From NCBI GenBank assembly GCA_947175455.1, contig CAMWMW010000014.1:1-10623 (forward strand): a DNA stretch of 10,623 bases. Direction: 5' to 3'. Position numbers and translations under genes: made by a program. The DNA comes from an uncultured Porphyromonadaceae bacterium. Lineage in GTDB: Bacteria > Bacteroidota > Bacteroidia > Bacteroidales > Muribaculaceae. Below the pieces are notes generated by a model. That model searched no databases. It had not been told where the DNA came from and saw only the letters and a list, made by a program, of their open reading frames with translations. Each line of letters begins with the position of its first letter. Position 1 is the first letter of the stretch. Positions 1 through 7,382 of the stretch are shown here, piece by piece.

Positions 1-2
1 AG

Positions 3-2999
3 TCCGGACCCGTCACGGGTATGGTAGTCGATGAAAAGGGAGAGCCCCTTATCGGTGTCACCGTCAAGGTGAGTGGGACAACAACCGGTGCGTCCACAGA
101 CATTGACGGCAAGTTCTCAATAAATATCCCCGGCAAAAAGGGGGTACTGACTTTTTCCTACGTCGGTTACCGCACGATCAACGTTGATGTGACACCGGGG
201 CAGAAACTTGCCGCTGTCAAACTTGAGCCTACCGCCAACGACATCGACGCGGTGGTGGTTATCGGTTACGGAACGGCAAAAAAGAGCTCGCTGACATCCT
301 CTGTAGAAGTCATCACCGGTGACGAACTGACCAAGATTCCGGCGATGAACGTAGACCAATCGCTCGCCGGAACGATGCCCGGACTCGGTGTGATGTCAAC
401 ATCGGGCGACCCCTCTTCAGGAAGCGAGGCTCAGCTTGCCATCCGCGGAAACAACAACAATCCGCTGCTTGTGATCGACGGTGTTCCGCGTCTGGGAACA
501 AACACCTCCGACGGAGAGATGCGTCTTTCAGACCTCAACCCCGATGACATCGAGAGCATTTCCGTGCTCAAGGACGCTGCTGCGGCAGCCGTATACGGTG
601 CGCGCGCGGCAAACGGTGTGATCCTCGTGCAGACAAAACGCGGCAAAGAGGGTGGAAAGGCAAGAGTGAACTTCCGCGGACAGTTCAATTTCCAGGAAGC
701 GACATATCTTCCCAAATTCCTCGATGCCTACCATTTCGCGGAATTATACAACAAGGCTGTAGCCGCATCCGAAAGTTCGGCATACACCCCCTATGACCTT
801 TCGCTGCTCGGCTCCAACCCCAATGTCTACGGCAATGAAAACATGCTCGACTATCTCGACAAATGGGGACATTCACAACGCTACACACTTTCGGTGTCGG
901 GCGGTGTGAAATCAATACGCTATTTCGTATCGGGAGGCTACACCAACACCAAGGGTCTCTATTCCAATGTGAGCCGCGACCGTTTCAACTATTCGGCAAA
1001 GATCGACGCCGACCTCTTCAAGGGACTGTCGGCATCCATAAACCTCAACGGATCAGTATCGACAAACAAGAATTCTTCTTACACCACCATTGACGCGGCA
1101 TATTCCTACTCTCCGCTTCAGGTTCTGCGTTTCACCGACGGCAACCTTGCCTCAATCAGCGGCGGTAACCCCCTGATCGATGTGGAAGGTCTGGGTGGAT
1201 ACAACAAAGTGCAATCGGATTTCCACACCCTTGACGCACAGCTGCGTTATCAGATACCGTGTGTTGACGGGCTGCAGGTTTATCTCAAGGGCACTCTCGA
1301 CCTGAACCACCAGAATACGAGCAAATACAGCAAACCTGTGGCGCTCTACCTCTATGACGAGGTCACAGGGGAGACCAGTGTCGACCCCAAGACCATCTAT
1401 CCCAATGCCAAGATCTCTCTTCAGGACCGCTGGCAGAGAATAAACAACAAGCTCATCGAGTTAGGCGTGAACTATAACCACACATTTGCCGAGAAACACG
1501 ATGTGACCGGACTTCTTGTGGCGAACTATCAGGACTATAACAACAAATATATGTCGGGCACCAACCCCAACCTTCCGGGCGAATATCCTGAAATCATGGG
1601 GTCAACCAGTTCCGGACAGCTTGTCGGTTCCGAATATTACAGCCAGCGCGCCTCGCTCGTAGGTCGTGCCACTTACGGATACGCGTCAAGATATTTTGCA
1701 GAATTCTCATTCCGCGTCGACGGCTCGACACGCTTCGCGCCCGGACACAGATGGGGCTTCTTCCCCACCTTGTCGGCATCGTGGGTGATCAGCAACGAGA
1801 AATTCTTCGAGAATATCAGCAGCGACATCCTCTCCTTTGCCAAACTGCGCGGATCCGTAGGTATTCTTGGAGATGACGGTGCTGTCAGCGACTACAGCTA
1901 CCTTAACCAGTATATGTTCAGCCCCTCCAACGGCTATCCGATCGGCGGAAACTTCGCGCCGGGCATCACCATAGCCTCCGGTGTGGTGCCTAACGAGAAC
2001 CTGCAGTGGGGAAAATCGAAAGACTGGAATATCGGCGTGGATCTCGGCTTCTGGAACAACCGCGTCAACATCACCGCCGAATATTACCAGCGCTACCGCA
2101 CGAACATGATAACCGGCGCGCCTGCTTATCTCTTCCCCCCGTCGGTAGGAACCGGCGGCTCGGTGCCGAGTGTCAACATCGGAAAAGTGCGCTATCAGGG
2201 CGTAGACCTTTCGGTTAAGCACCTCAACACAATCGGGGACTTCAAATATAGCGTGAACGTAAACCTTTCCGTATCCGACAACAAGGTTCTCGACTACGGA
2301 GATGAGTCAACAGTCGCCGAGAATCTCAGACGCGCCGGAAAACCCTTTATGGTATGGTCGCTATATGAATCGGCGGGACTCTTCCAGAGTTACGAGGAGA
2401 TTGCCGCATGGCCTGTAGACCAGGACGGCATGGGCAACTCCACTCTCGCACCCGGCGACATCAAATATCTTGACCAGGACGGCAACGGAATCCTTTCGAA
2501 CAACGACCGGATATACGTGAAGAATTCATCGCTTCCCGACCTGCATTACGGCATCGGACTTTCCGCATCGTGGAAAGGCATATACATGAACGCGCAATTC
2601 CAGGGTGTCGCCGGTTATAACCAGCGCATCAACGAGGTATACAGCCTCGAGAGCAACTCTCTGCCGCGTTTCCAGGATTACCATCTGACAAATTCATGGA
2701 CTCCGGAAAATCCCAACGCAGAGTATCCGCGCATCAAGTTCACACCGTCGAGCGACAACAACCGTCTCGCCTCCACCTTCTGGGTCAGAAACTGCAGCTT
2801 CCTTCGTCTGAAAGCGCTTACGATAGGCTACCGTTTCCCGTCGAAGATGCTCAAAAAAGCGCATCTGTCCACTCTCGACATCGCCCTTCAGGGCGGAAAC
2901 CTCTTCACTGTGTCTTCGCTCCACAACATGGATCCTGAGTCACTTCGCGGATACCCGCTTTCCCGCACTTATGGTGTAACCCTTAATTTTGGTTTTTAA
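3..2999 (+). CDS. SusC/RagA-type TonB-dependent outer-membrane transporter, 5' truncated by window edge
   Basis: This is the channel half of a SusC/SusD nutrient importer, an outer-membrane beta-barrel energised by TonB. The frame is open to the left edge: GPVTG precedes the ATG at 21, and that ATG falls inside the conserved (V)TGxVVDEKGEPLIGVTV opening of the carboxypeptidase-regulatory-like domain. The true start and signal peptide therefore lie outside the window. Counting the first visible codon as residue 1 (998 visible): regulatory-like beta-sandwich about 1-76; TonB-box-like DIDAVVVIGYGT about 80-91; plug domain about 95-215, with NPLLVIDGVPR and the SusC hallmark DDIESISVLKDAAAAAVYG. 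The barrel follows, ending in aromatic LNFGF as outer-membrane barrels do. Whether an STN (anti-sigma signalling) domain precedes it cannot be seen. The substrate cannot be read from the sequence; the next gene is its SusD partner, translated from the following base. Confidence 0.95.
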   Translation, partial: SGPVTGMVVDEKGEPLIGVTVKVSGTTTGASTDIDGKFSINIPGKKGVLTFSYVGYRTINVDVTPGQKLAAVKLEPTANDIDAVVVIGYGTAKKSSLTSSVEVITGDELTKIPAMNVDQSLAGTMPGLGVMSTSGDPSSGSEAQLAIRGNNNNPLLVIDGVPRLGTNTSDGEMRLSDLNPDDIESISVLKDAAAAAVYGARAANGVILVQTKRGKEGGKARVNFRGQFNFQEATYLPKFLDAYHFAELYNKAVAASESSAYTPYDLSLLGSNPNVYGNENMLDYLDKWGHSQRYTLSVSGGVKSIRYFVSGGYTNTKGLYSNVSRDRFNYSAKIDADLFKGLSASINLNGSVSTNKNSSYTTIDAAYSYSPLQVLRFTDGNLASISGGNPLIDVEGLGGYNKVQSDFHTLDAQLRYQIPCVDGLQVYLKGTLDLNHQNTSKYSKPVALYLYDEVTGETSVDPKTIYPNAKISLQDRWQRINNKLIELGVNYNHTFAEKHDVTGLLVANYQDYNNKYMSGTNPNLPGEYPEIMGSTSSGQLVGSEYYSQRASLVGRATYGYASRYFAEFSFRVDGSTRFAPGHRWGFFPTLSASWVISNEKFFENISSDILSFAKLRGSVGILGDDGAVSDYSYLNQYMFSPSNGYPIGGNFAPGITIASGVVPNENLQWGKSKDWNIGVDLGFWNNRVNITAEYYQRYRTNMITGAPAYLFPPSVGTGGSVPSVNIGKVRYQGVDLSVKHLNTIGDFKYSVNVNLSVSDNKVLDYGDESTVAENLRRAGKPFMVWSLYESAGLFQSYEEIAAWPVDQDGMGNSTLAPGDIKYLDQDGNGILSNNDRIYVKNSSLPDLHYGIGLSASWKGIYMNAQFQGVAGYNQRINEVYSLESNSLPRFQDYHLTNSWTPENPNAEYPRIKFTPSSDNNRLASTFWVRNCSFLRLKALTIGYRFPSKMLKKAHLSTLDIALQGGNLFTVSSLHNMDPESLRGYPLSRTYGVTLNFGF

Positions 3000-4772
3000 A
3001 TGAAATTCAAATCATACAGATACATTCTGCCTCTCGCTTTGGCGGCTATGGGACTCGGATCATGCGACAGCATGTTTCGCGACACCCCCTTCGACAAACT
3101 TCCGGATACCGTAATCTGGGGCGACGAGCATCTTCTCGACGAATATGTCCTTCCCTGGTACCGTAACATGGACGAGGGCTTCAGCACATTCGTGACCACG
3201 ATAATGAAAGGTCTCGGCAATGAATACGAGGCATGGTATACCGATCAGATGACCGTCGGCAAATCCGACTGGTATTCCGGTGATTACGGCAACATTCTCA
3301 AAAGCTCCCAGCAGGACATAACCACCAGAGGACGCACCGAGTGGTTCAAATACTACACCCAGATCAACAGCATCAACAAACTTCTCGAACACCAGAACGA
3401 ACTCGCTCCGTCGGTGAAACAGAGGGTGATCGGGGAAGCGCATTTCTTCCGCGCATGGTATTATTACAAAATGCTGCGTCTTTTCGGTGGCACCATGATA
3501 ATCACACGCACTTACGACCCGCTGACCGATGATGTCCGCTTCCCGAGAGCGTCTTACGAGGAAATGGTGCAATTCATCTGCAAGGAGGCAGAGGAGGCAT
3601 CGAAGCTGCTCCCCCTTGAAAACACGGCTTCCGACACCGGCAGACCGACAAAGGGTGTGTGCTACATGCTTCGAGCCAAGACATATTTCTGGGCAGCCGG
3701 AGAACATTTCCAGAATCAGACAAAAGATTTTCTCGGTTTCCCGGACGACAGGTCGATGGAAATGCTTGACCTTGCCGCAGCCGAATATGACCGGGTGATC
3801 GCGACTCGTCTCTATGACCTCATTCCCATCTCCGGCACCAAGAAAAGCGAGGTCGTCGCCGAATACCGCAATATCTTCCTCACCAAGAACTCGAAAGAGT
3901 CGATATGGGAGGTGCAGCATGCCGACAACGGTGATTTCTCGTTTGCCAACGGACACAAGCTCGACCGCGATGCGGCGGCGTCTTCTTTCGGCGGCACGAC
4001 AGCCGCATACAACCCCACGCAGAACCATGTCGACGAATACCGCATGGAGAACGGCAAAAGGATAAATGAGCCCGGATCCGGCTACGATGCCTCAAACCCC
4101 TATGAGGGTCGCGACTGGCGTTTTTACGCAAATGTGCTCTATGACGGCGCGCAATGGCGCGGTCACACCATGGATCTTCACTACGAAACAATCGATGGCA
4201 AAGAGGTTGCCGGCGAAGACCTGACCAAATACGGCTCTTCGACAACCGCGGCTGTGACACGAACAGGATATTACATGGCGAAATTCCTCAACGAACGACA
4301 GTCTATCGACAATGACGCGACTTATGCAAGTTCGCAGAACTGTATCCTCTGGCGTTTCGCAGAACTCCTCCTCGACTATGCGGAGATTGACTTCAAGAAG
4401 GGGCGCACAGGTGATGCGCTTGACAAAGTCAACCAAATACGCCGTCGCGTCAAGATGCCGGAACTCACCTCTGTGACATGGGATGACATCATGAACGAAC
4501 GCCGTGTGGAACTCGCGTTCGAGAAAACGACATACTGGGATCTTCTGCGCTGGAACGTGGCGGAACAATACATGACCGGAACCACAAACCCGCTTTACGG
4601 CGTGAAGATAGTAAACCAGGCAGACGGCACCAGAAAGATAACCACTCCGGTTGTCAACGGACGCAACGCAGTGGTACGCTATTTCCGTACGAGACAATAC
4701 TATTACCCGATAGACTGGGATGATGTCCGCTATCACGGTCTTGAACAGAATCCGGAATGGATGGAAATGTAA
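3000..4772 (+). CDS. SusD/RagB-family surface lipoprotein (590 aa)
   Basis: This is the substrate-capturing lid of the SusC/SusD importer, a lipoprotein expected on the outer face of the outer membrane. The N-terminus has a lipoprotein signal peptide ending in the lipobox LGSC, with Cys22 as the lipidated residue. SusD-family helical repeats are recognisable at 142-164 (RVIGEAHFFRAWYYYKMLRLFGG) and near the C-terminus at 450-518 (LWRFAELLLDYAE, then MNERRVELAFE and YWDLLRW). The end, YYYPIDWDDVRYHGLEQNP, is typical of the family. The ATG at 3000 immediately follows the susC stop codon (TAAATG, no gap), so the two are almost certainly one transcript with coupled translation. Length is within the family's usual range. 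The substrate (glycan, peptide or other) is not identifiable; no carbohydrate-active enzyme is visible nearby. Confidence 0.95.
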   Translation: MKFKSYRYILPLALAAMGLGSCDSMFRDTPFDKLPDTVIWGDEHLLDEYVLPWYRNMDEGFSTFVTTIMKGLGNEYEAWYTDQMTVGKSDWYSGDYGNILKSSQQDITTRGRTEWFKYYTQINSINKLLEHQNELAPSVKQRVIGEAHFFRAWYYYKMLRLFGGTMIITRTYDPLTDDVRFPRASYEEMVQFICKEAEEASKLLPLENTASDTGRPTKGVCYMLRAKTYFWAAGEHFQNQTKDFLGFPDDRSMEMLDLAAAEYDRVIATRLYDLIPISGTKKSEVVAEYRNIFLTKNSKESIWEVQHADNGDFSFANGHKLDRDAAASSFGGTTAAYNPTQNHVDEYRMENGKRINEPGSGYDASNPYEGRDWRFYANVLYDGAQWRGHTMDLHYETIDGKEVAGEDLTKYGSSTTAAVTRTGYYMAKFLNERQSIDNDATYASSQNCILWRFAELLLDYAEIDFKKGRTGDALDKVNQIRRRVKMPELTSVTWDDIMNERRVELAFEKTTYWDLLRWNVAEQYMTGTTNPLYGVKIVNQADGTRKITTPVVNGRNAVVRYFRTRQYYYPIDWDDVRYHGLEQNPEWMEM

Positions 4773-4774
4773 TA

Positions 4775-4853
4775 AAGTCTTTAAGGTCCTTAAGGTCTTT
4801 AGGGTCCTTAGGGTCTCTAAGGACCCTAGAGACCCTAAAGACCCCAAAAACTT
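4775..4853 (+). promoter_or_regulatory. Long imperfect RNA hairpin formed by the 9-bp array, just after susD
   Basis: Bases 4775-4811 can pair with 4817-4853 around the loop GGTCT (4812-4816). By hand count there are 31 Watson-Crick pairs, one G-U pair and five mismatches over 37 positions; the 10 pairs next to the loop (GGGTCCTTAG with CTAAGGACCC) are perfect. No U-run follows, so it is not a standard intrinsic terminator. Its place at the susD 3' end would suit protection of the susCD mRNA from 3' exonucleases, or partial attenuation before the next gene. That role is inference. Confidence 0.6.
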
Positions 4854-4878
4854 CAGCGACCCTAAAGACTTTAGAGAC

Positions 4879-4907
4879 CCTTAGGACCCTAAGGATTTTA
4901 AAGATTT
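4879..4907 (+). terminator. Possible weak terminator-like hairpin at the end of the 9-bp array
   Basis: CCTTAG (4879-4884) pairs with CTAAGG (4889-4894) around the loop GACC. ATTTTAAAGATTTT follows, a broken U-rich tract. The stem is only 6 bp and is itself made of repeat units 12-14, so it could be a by-product of the array. If active it would reduce readthrough from susCD into the gene starting at 4929. Confidence 0.25.
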
Positions 4908-4928
4908 TAACCCTTTAATTAGAATAAT

Positions 4929-5756
4929 ATGAAAAAATTTTTACTCACAATCGCGGCATTCGCCGCTTTTACTGCCGCCAACGCGCAGGAAACCTATAAT
5001 TATTTCGACCCGGCGGACTGCGATGCCGACGGCTGGCTCTGGTTCGACACTCAGGCAAAACTCGACAAATATTGCGGTTATACCTCCGACTTCAAGATTA
5101 TACTTTCCGGGGCACAATATGAGGGTAATGACGGTCAATATGCAGACTGTGTGCTGGACGGCACGATTGTCGGATATGACAAAGAGGGAAACCAGGGCGG
5201 TGCCGGTTCCTGGACAGGCGCGATCATTACGCCTCAGGCAAAATCCTACGGTTCTCAGAATGGCGGAGGAATTATCCTTTCGCTTCCGGACCTTGCTGAA
5301 TTCAGCGTGGCAATGTCGGCAGACGCACGTATCCGCCAGATGGTTCTGATGGGAAGCAAAGAGGCGGGAACAGCCGAAAGAATAGACATGGGCATCGTGA
5401 CAGGTTTTGCATTCCCTTTCACATCCCTGACATCCGACTTCCAGTACAGCTGGAATAATCTTCAGAATCTCAAAAACCAGAATACAGGACTCACTCTTGC
5501 CTCTCCCAAGGGAACCCACGTGACAGCAGGTCTGTTCAATGACATGACCAGCGAGGTTCTTATACAAGGTATAAAAGTATTCACATACACAAAGACCGAT
5601 TATCCCGAAGGCTCAGGTGTTGCGGGAATCGTGACAGACGACAGCGACGCACCTGTGGAATTCTTCAACATGCAGGGCGTGAAAGTCAGCGGAGACGAGC
5701 CGGGTCTATACATCCGCCGTCAGGGAAGCAAGACTTCCAAGATAATTGTAAAATAA
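4929..5756 (+). CDS. Unrecognised secreted protein with C-terminal sorting-like tail (275 aa)
   Basis: I do not recognise a catalytic family. The first 19 residues are a clean Sec signal peptide (MKKF, hydrophobic core, ANA cleaved before Gln20); there is no lipobox, so this is not a lipoprotein. The mature core, about 20-225, is rich in Gly, aromatic and polar residues and looks beta-rich, with three Cys (31, 49, 74) that could form one disulfide. Residues 229-275 carry a tail of the form APVEFFNMQGVKV...PGLYIRRQGSK...KIIVK, matching the C-terminal sorting-like tails common on exported Bacteroidales proteins. The start at 4929 fits the signal peptide and follows an AT-rich leader without a Shine-Dalgarno sequence, as usual in this phylum. 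It lies between a SusC/SusD pair and a secreted protease on the same strand, suggesting an accessory extracellular or surface protein of that locus. Function otherwise unknown. Confidence 0.85.
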   Translation: MKKFLLTIAAFAAFTAANAQETYNYFDPADCDADGWLWFDTQAKLDKYCGYTSDFKIILSGAQYEGNDGQYADCVLDGTIVGYDKEGNQGGAGSWTGAIITPQAKSYGSQNGGGIILSLPDLAEFSVAMSADARIRQMVLMGSKEAGTAERIDMGIVTGFAFPFTSLTSDFQYSWNNLQNLKNQNTGLTLASPKGTHVTAGLFNDMTSEVLIQGIKVFTYTKTDYPEGSGVAGIVTDDSDAPVEFFNMQGVKVSGDEPGLYIRRQGSKTSKIIVK

Positions 5757-5775
5757 CACGGACTTCACCAAACAT

Positions 5776-5799
5776 GTGCAGGGGATGATTCCCCTGCAC
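5776..5799 (+). terminator. Perfect 9-bp hairpin between the secreted protein and the metalloprotease
   Basis: GTGCAGGGG pairs with CCCCTGCAC around the loop ATGATT. What follows is TAAATATTTC, not a solid U-run, so termination would be incomplete. The hairpin ends 10 bases before the metalloprotease ATG, so it could equally hamper ribosome loading or protect the 3' end of the upstream message. Confidence 0.45.
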
Positions 5800-5809
5800 T
5801 AAATATTTC

Positions 5810-7249
5810 ATGGCTATGCGCAGACTTTCCTGTATTTTATTGATATTCACCTGCATTGTCTCGGCATTCGCGGAGCCTTACAGAATGACAAATGTCGTAT
5901 GCTTCGTAAAATTCGCCGATGAAGCCGACAAGGCATGGGAACATGACTTCGACTATTATGAGAAAATGTTCAACGACACCGAAGCGGGAGCAAACTCGGT
6001 GCGCAACTTTTTCTCCGACATGAGCTACGGGCGCATGGACTGGGAATCCGTAATACTACCCTTCGAATATGTCGATTCCCATCCCGTGGGCTATTTCTGC
6101 CCTCAGTCAGCATCAAACCCTGATGGATACAAGGATCTCGACCTGATGCTCGACACCCGGATCAAGACCCTTGTAAAAGACATGTGCGTGTTTCTTGACG
6201 AAAAGCTCGCATCTTACGATTTCAACGGAGACGGACTGGTCGACAACGATGACAGAATCGTTTTCGATGCAAACGGAGACGGGGAAGTCGACAATATTGT
6301 CATGATAATATGCGGAGACAGCGACATAAGCGCGTCAAGGATGTTGTGGCCGTCAAACAACCGCGGCGCGACAGCATATCTCGGCGGCGTGAAAGTGGGC
6401 AACTATCTCAAGGTGTTCGATGGTGCCAACGGCTACAAATCGATGGTTCCCCAGAAAATCAATACAGGAGTGCTCTGTCACGAGATGACTCACACGCTCG
6501 GGGCTTACGACCTTTACACAACCAAGGGGAATGCCAATTCCACACTTGAACCGGTAAACGTATGGGATCTCATGAGCGACAACCAGACCGTTCCGCAGGG
6601 ACTGACAGCATACATGCGCATGCAGTACGGCTCCTCTTTCGGCGGGTGGCTGCCCAGAACCGACATAAAGGAGATTTCTCAGAACGGCAGATACACATTG
6701 CGTCCGCTCTCCTCCGAAACGCCAGATGACGTGGCGTTCATCATTAGACCCGACAGAACCCGCGCGGAGTATTTTATGGTAGAATACCGCGACCGAAGCG
6801 ATATGTGGGATTCCTCGCTGCCTGCGGGGGGAATGCTTGTGTATCGCGTAAATCCGCTTGTCACGCAGACAGGCAATCTTGGAAAAGATTTCGAATTGTA
6901 TGTGTTCCGTCCCAACAGCAATGCCGGCACAAGCGCCGGTCTCATAAAGCGAGCCACTCTCGGAACGGATACCCGCCGCACAAGCTTCGGGCATATCGAT
7001 GACAACGATTATCCATTCTACAGTGACGGCACCCGCGCATACTTCTGCATCACCGATGTCGAGGAAACAGCAGAAGGAATCAGCTTCAGCTTCAGCACTG
7101 ACATCACCGGAAGTTCCGCCGTGACGGAGATAGACGCGGACTTGATACCGGACGGAAAGATACACACTCTTCAGGGAATACGGATCGACCGCATCACATC
7201 TCCTGGAATCTACATTATCGACGGCAAGAAGGTCTTCGTGCGCAAATAG
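5810..7249 (+). CDS. Secreted M6-family (immune inhibitor A-like) zinc metalloprotease (479 aa)
   Basis: This is a predicted extracellular endopeptidase. A signal peptide covers about residues 1-21 (cleavage near AFA|EP). The zinc site HEMTHTLGAYD (224-234) fits the M6/metzincin-like HExxHxxGxxD: His224, Glu225 as general base, His228, with Asp234 the likely third ligand; a Met-turn-like WDLMSD (252-257) follows. Two consecutive DxNGDG calcium loops lie before it (DFNGDGLVDNDD, 137-148; DANGDGEVDN, 153-162), a usual place in M6 proteases. The stretch FMVEYRDRSDMWDSSLPAGGMLVYRV (about 322-347) resembles the conserved M6 region after the catalytic domain. Residues about 435-479 form the sorting-like tail (IHTLQGIRI...SPGIYIIDGKKVFV). 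ATG 5810 and ATG 5816 both keep the signal peptide; 5810 is taken. No long inhibitory propeptide is obvious. It could be transcribed with the preceding gene through the hairpin at 5776; its own promoter was not found. Confidence 0.92.
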   Translation: MAMRRLSCILLIFTCIVSAFAEPYRMTNVVCFVKFADEADKAWEHDFDYYEKMFNDTEAGANSVRNFFSDMSYGRMDWESVILPFEYVDSHPVGYFCPQSASNPDGYKDLDLMLDTRIKTLVKDMCVFLDEKLASYDFNGDGLVDNDDRIVFDANGDGEVDNIVMIICGDSDISASRMLWPSNNRGATAYLGGVKVGNYLKVFDGANGYKSMVPQKINTGVLCHEMTHTLGAYDLYTTKGNANSTLEPVNVWDLMSDNQTVPQGLTAYMRMQYGSSFGGWLPRTDIKEISQNGRYTLRPLSSETPDDVAFIIRPDRTRAEYFMVEYRDRSDMWDSSLPAGGMLVYRVNPLVTQTGNLGKDFELYVFRPNSNAGTSAGLIKRATLGTDTRRTSFGHIDDNDYPFYSDGTRAYFCITDVEETAEGISFSFSTDITGSSAVTEIDADLIPDGKIHTLQGIRIDRITSPGIYIIDGKKVFVRK

Positions 7250-7277
7250 CGTTCAGAAAACCGACACGCATCATAAT

Positions 7278-7324
7278 AAAACATCCCGCAAATATCCTCG
7301 GCGAGGATATTTGCGGGATGTTTT
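7278..7324 (+). terminator. Strong intrinsic terminator after the metalloprotease, symmetric
   Basis: Bases 7278-7299 pair perfectly with 7303-7324 (22 bp, three-base loop GGC). The stem includes ATCCCGCAAATATCC and ends in AAAA on the left and TTTT on the right, so transcripts from either strand would have a U-run at the base of the stem. It lies 28 bases beyond the metalloprotease stop codon, before the nuclease promoter. Confidence 0.85.
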
Positions 7325-7362
7325 GTCATGACACCTTTTATGTTGTTTTTATCCTGGACAGG

Positions 7363-7382
7363 ACTTGCAATATTCAGCAAGT
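7363..7382. promoter_or_regulatory. Operator-like inverted repeat in the nuclease promoter spacer
   Basis: ACTTGC (7363-7368) and GCAAGT (7377-7382) form a 6-bp inverted repeat with an 8-bp AT-rich spacer. It overlaps the -33 region and reaches toward the -7 element of the promoter, where a repressor could bind. A further small dyad, TCCTG-GA-CAGGA, is at 7352-7363. Both are short enough to arise by chance. Confidence 0.3.

Larger units (their letters stand above)
4773..4916. repeat. Tandem/inverted array of sixteen 9-bp units, TA + 7-bp near-palindrome
   Basis: It starts on the base after the susD stop codon and keeps a 9-bp period without a slip for 144 bp. Units 1-5 (4773-4817) read TAAAGTCTT, TAAGGTCCT, TAAGGTCTT, TAGGGTCCT, TAGGGTCTC. 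Units 6-15 (4818-4907) read TAAGGACCC, TAGAGACCC, TAAAGACCC, CAAAAACTT, CAGCGACCC, TAAAGACTT, TAGAGACCC, TTAGGACCC, TAAGGATTT, TAAAGATTT. Unit 16 (TAACCCTTT) is degenerate. The middle base of the 7-bp core is T in units 1-5 and A in units 6-15, so the second block is the reverse complement of the first in the same register. No spacers of constant length separate longer repeats, which excludes CRISPR. Function is unknown; similar short-period arrays may occur in related Bacteroidales, but I cannot verify that here. Confidence 0.9.

Noticed and set aside
21..23. ATG at 21 as the start of the SusC gene
   Set aside because: The frame is open to the left edge and the conserved regulatory-domain sequence continues upstream of it; no signal peptide begins here.
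3060..4028. Minus-strand frame of 322 codons
   Set aside because: It is entirely antisense to well-conserved SusD and has no family features.
4092..4847. Minus-strand frame of 251 codons beginning with Gly-Ser-Leu / Lys-Thr-Leu repeats
   Set aside because: The repeats are just the 9-bp array read in the opposite direction, and the rest is antisense to SusD.
4773..4916. The 9-bp array as a CRISPR array
   Set aside because: Units are far too short, they abut without unique spacers, and no cas gene is nearby.
4895..4928. A promoter for the secreted protein gene at 4929
   Set aside because: The stretch is AT-rich but contains no TAnnTTTG element, so I cannot support a separate promoter there.
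7365..7367. TTG at 7365 as the nuclease start, giving 283 aa
   Set aside because: It would put 22 non-signal residues before the signal peptide and lies at the -33 region of the promoter, upstream of the expected transcript start.
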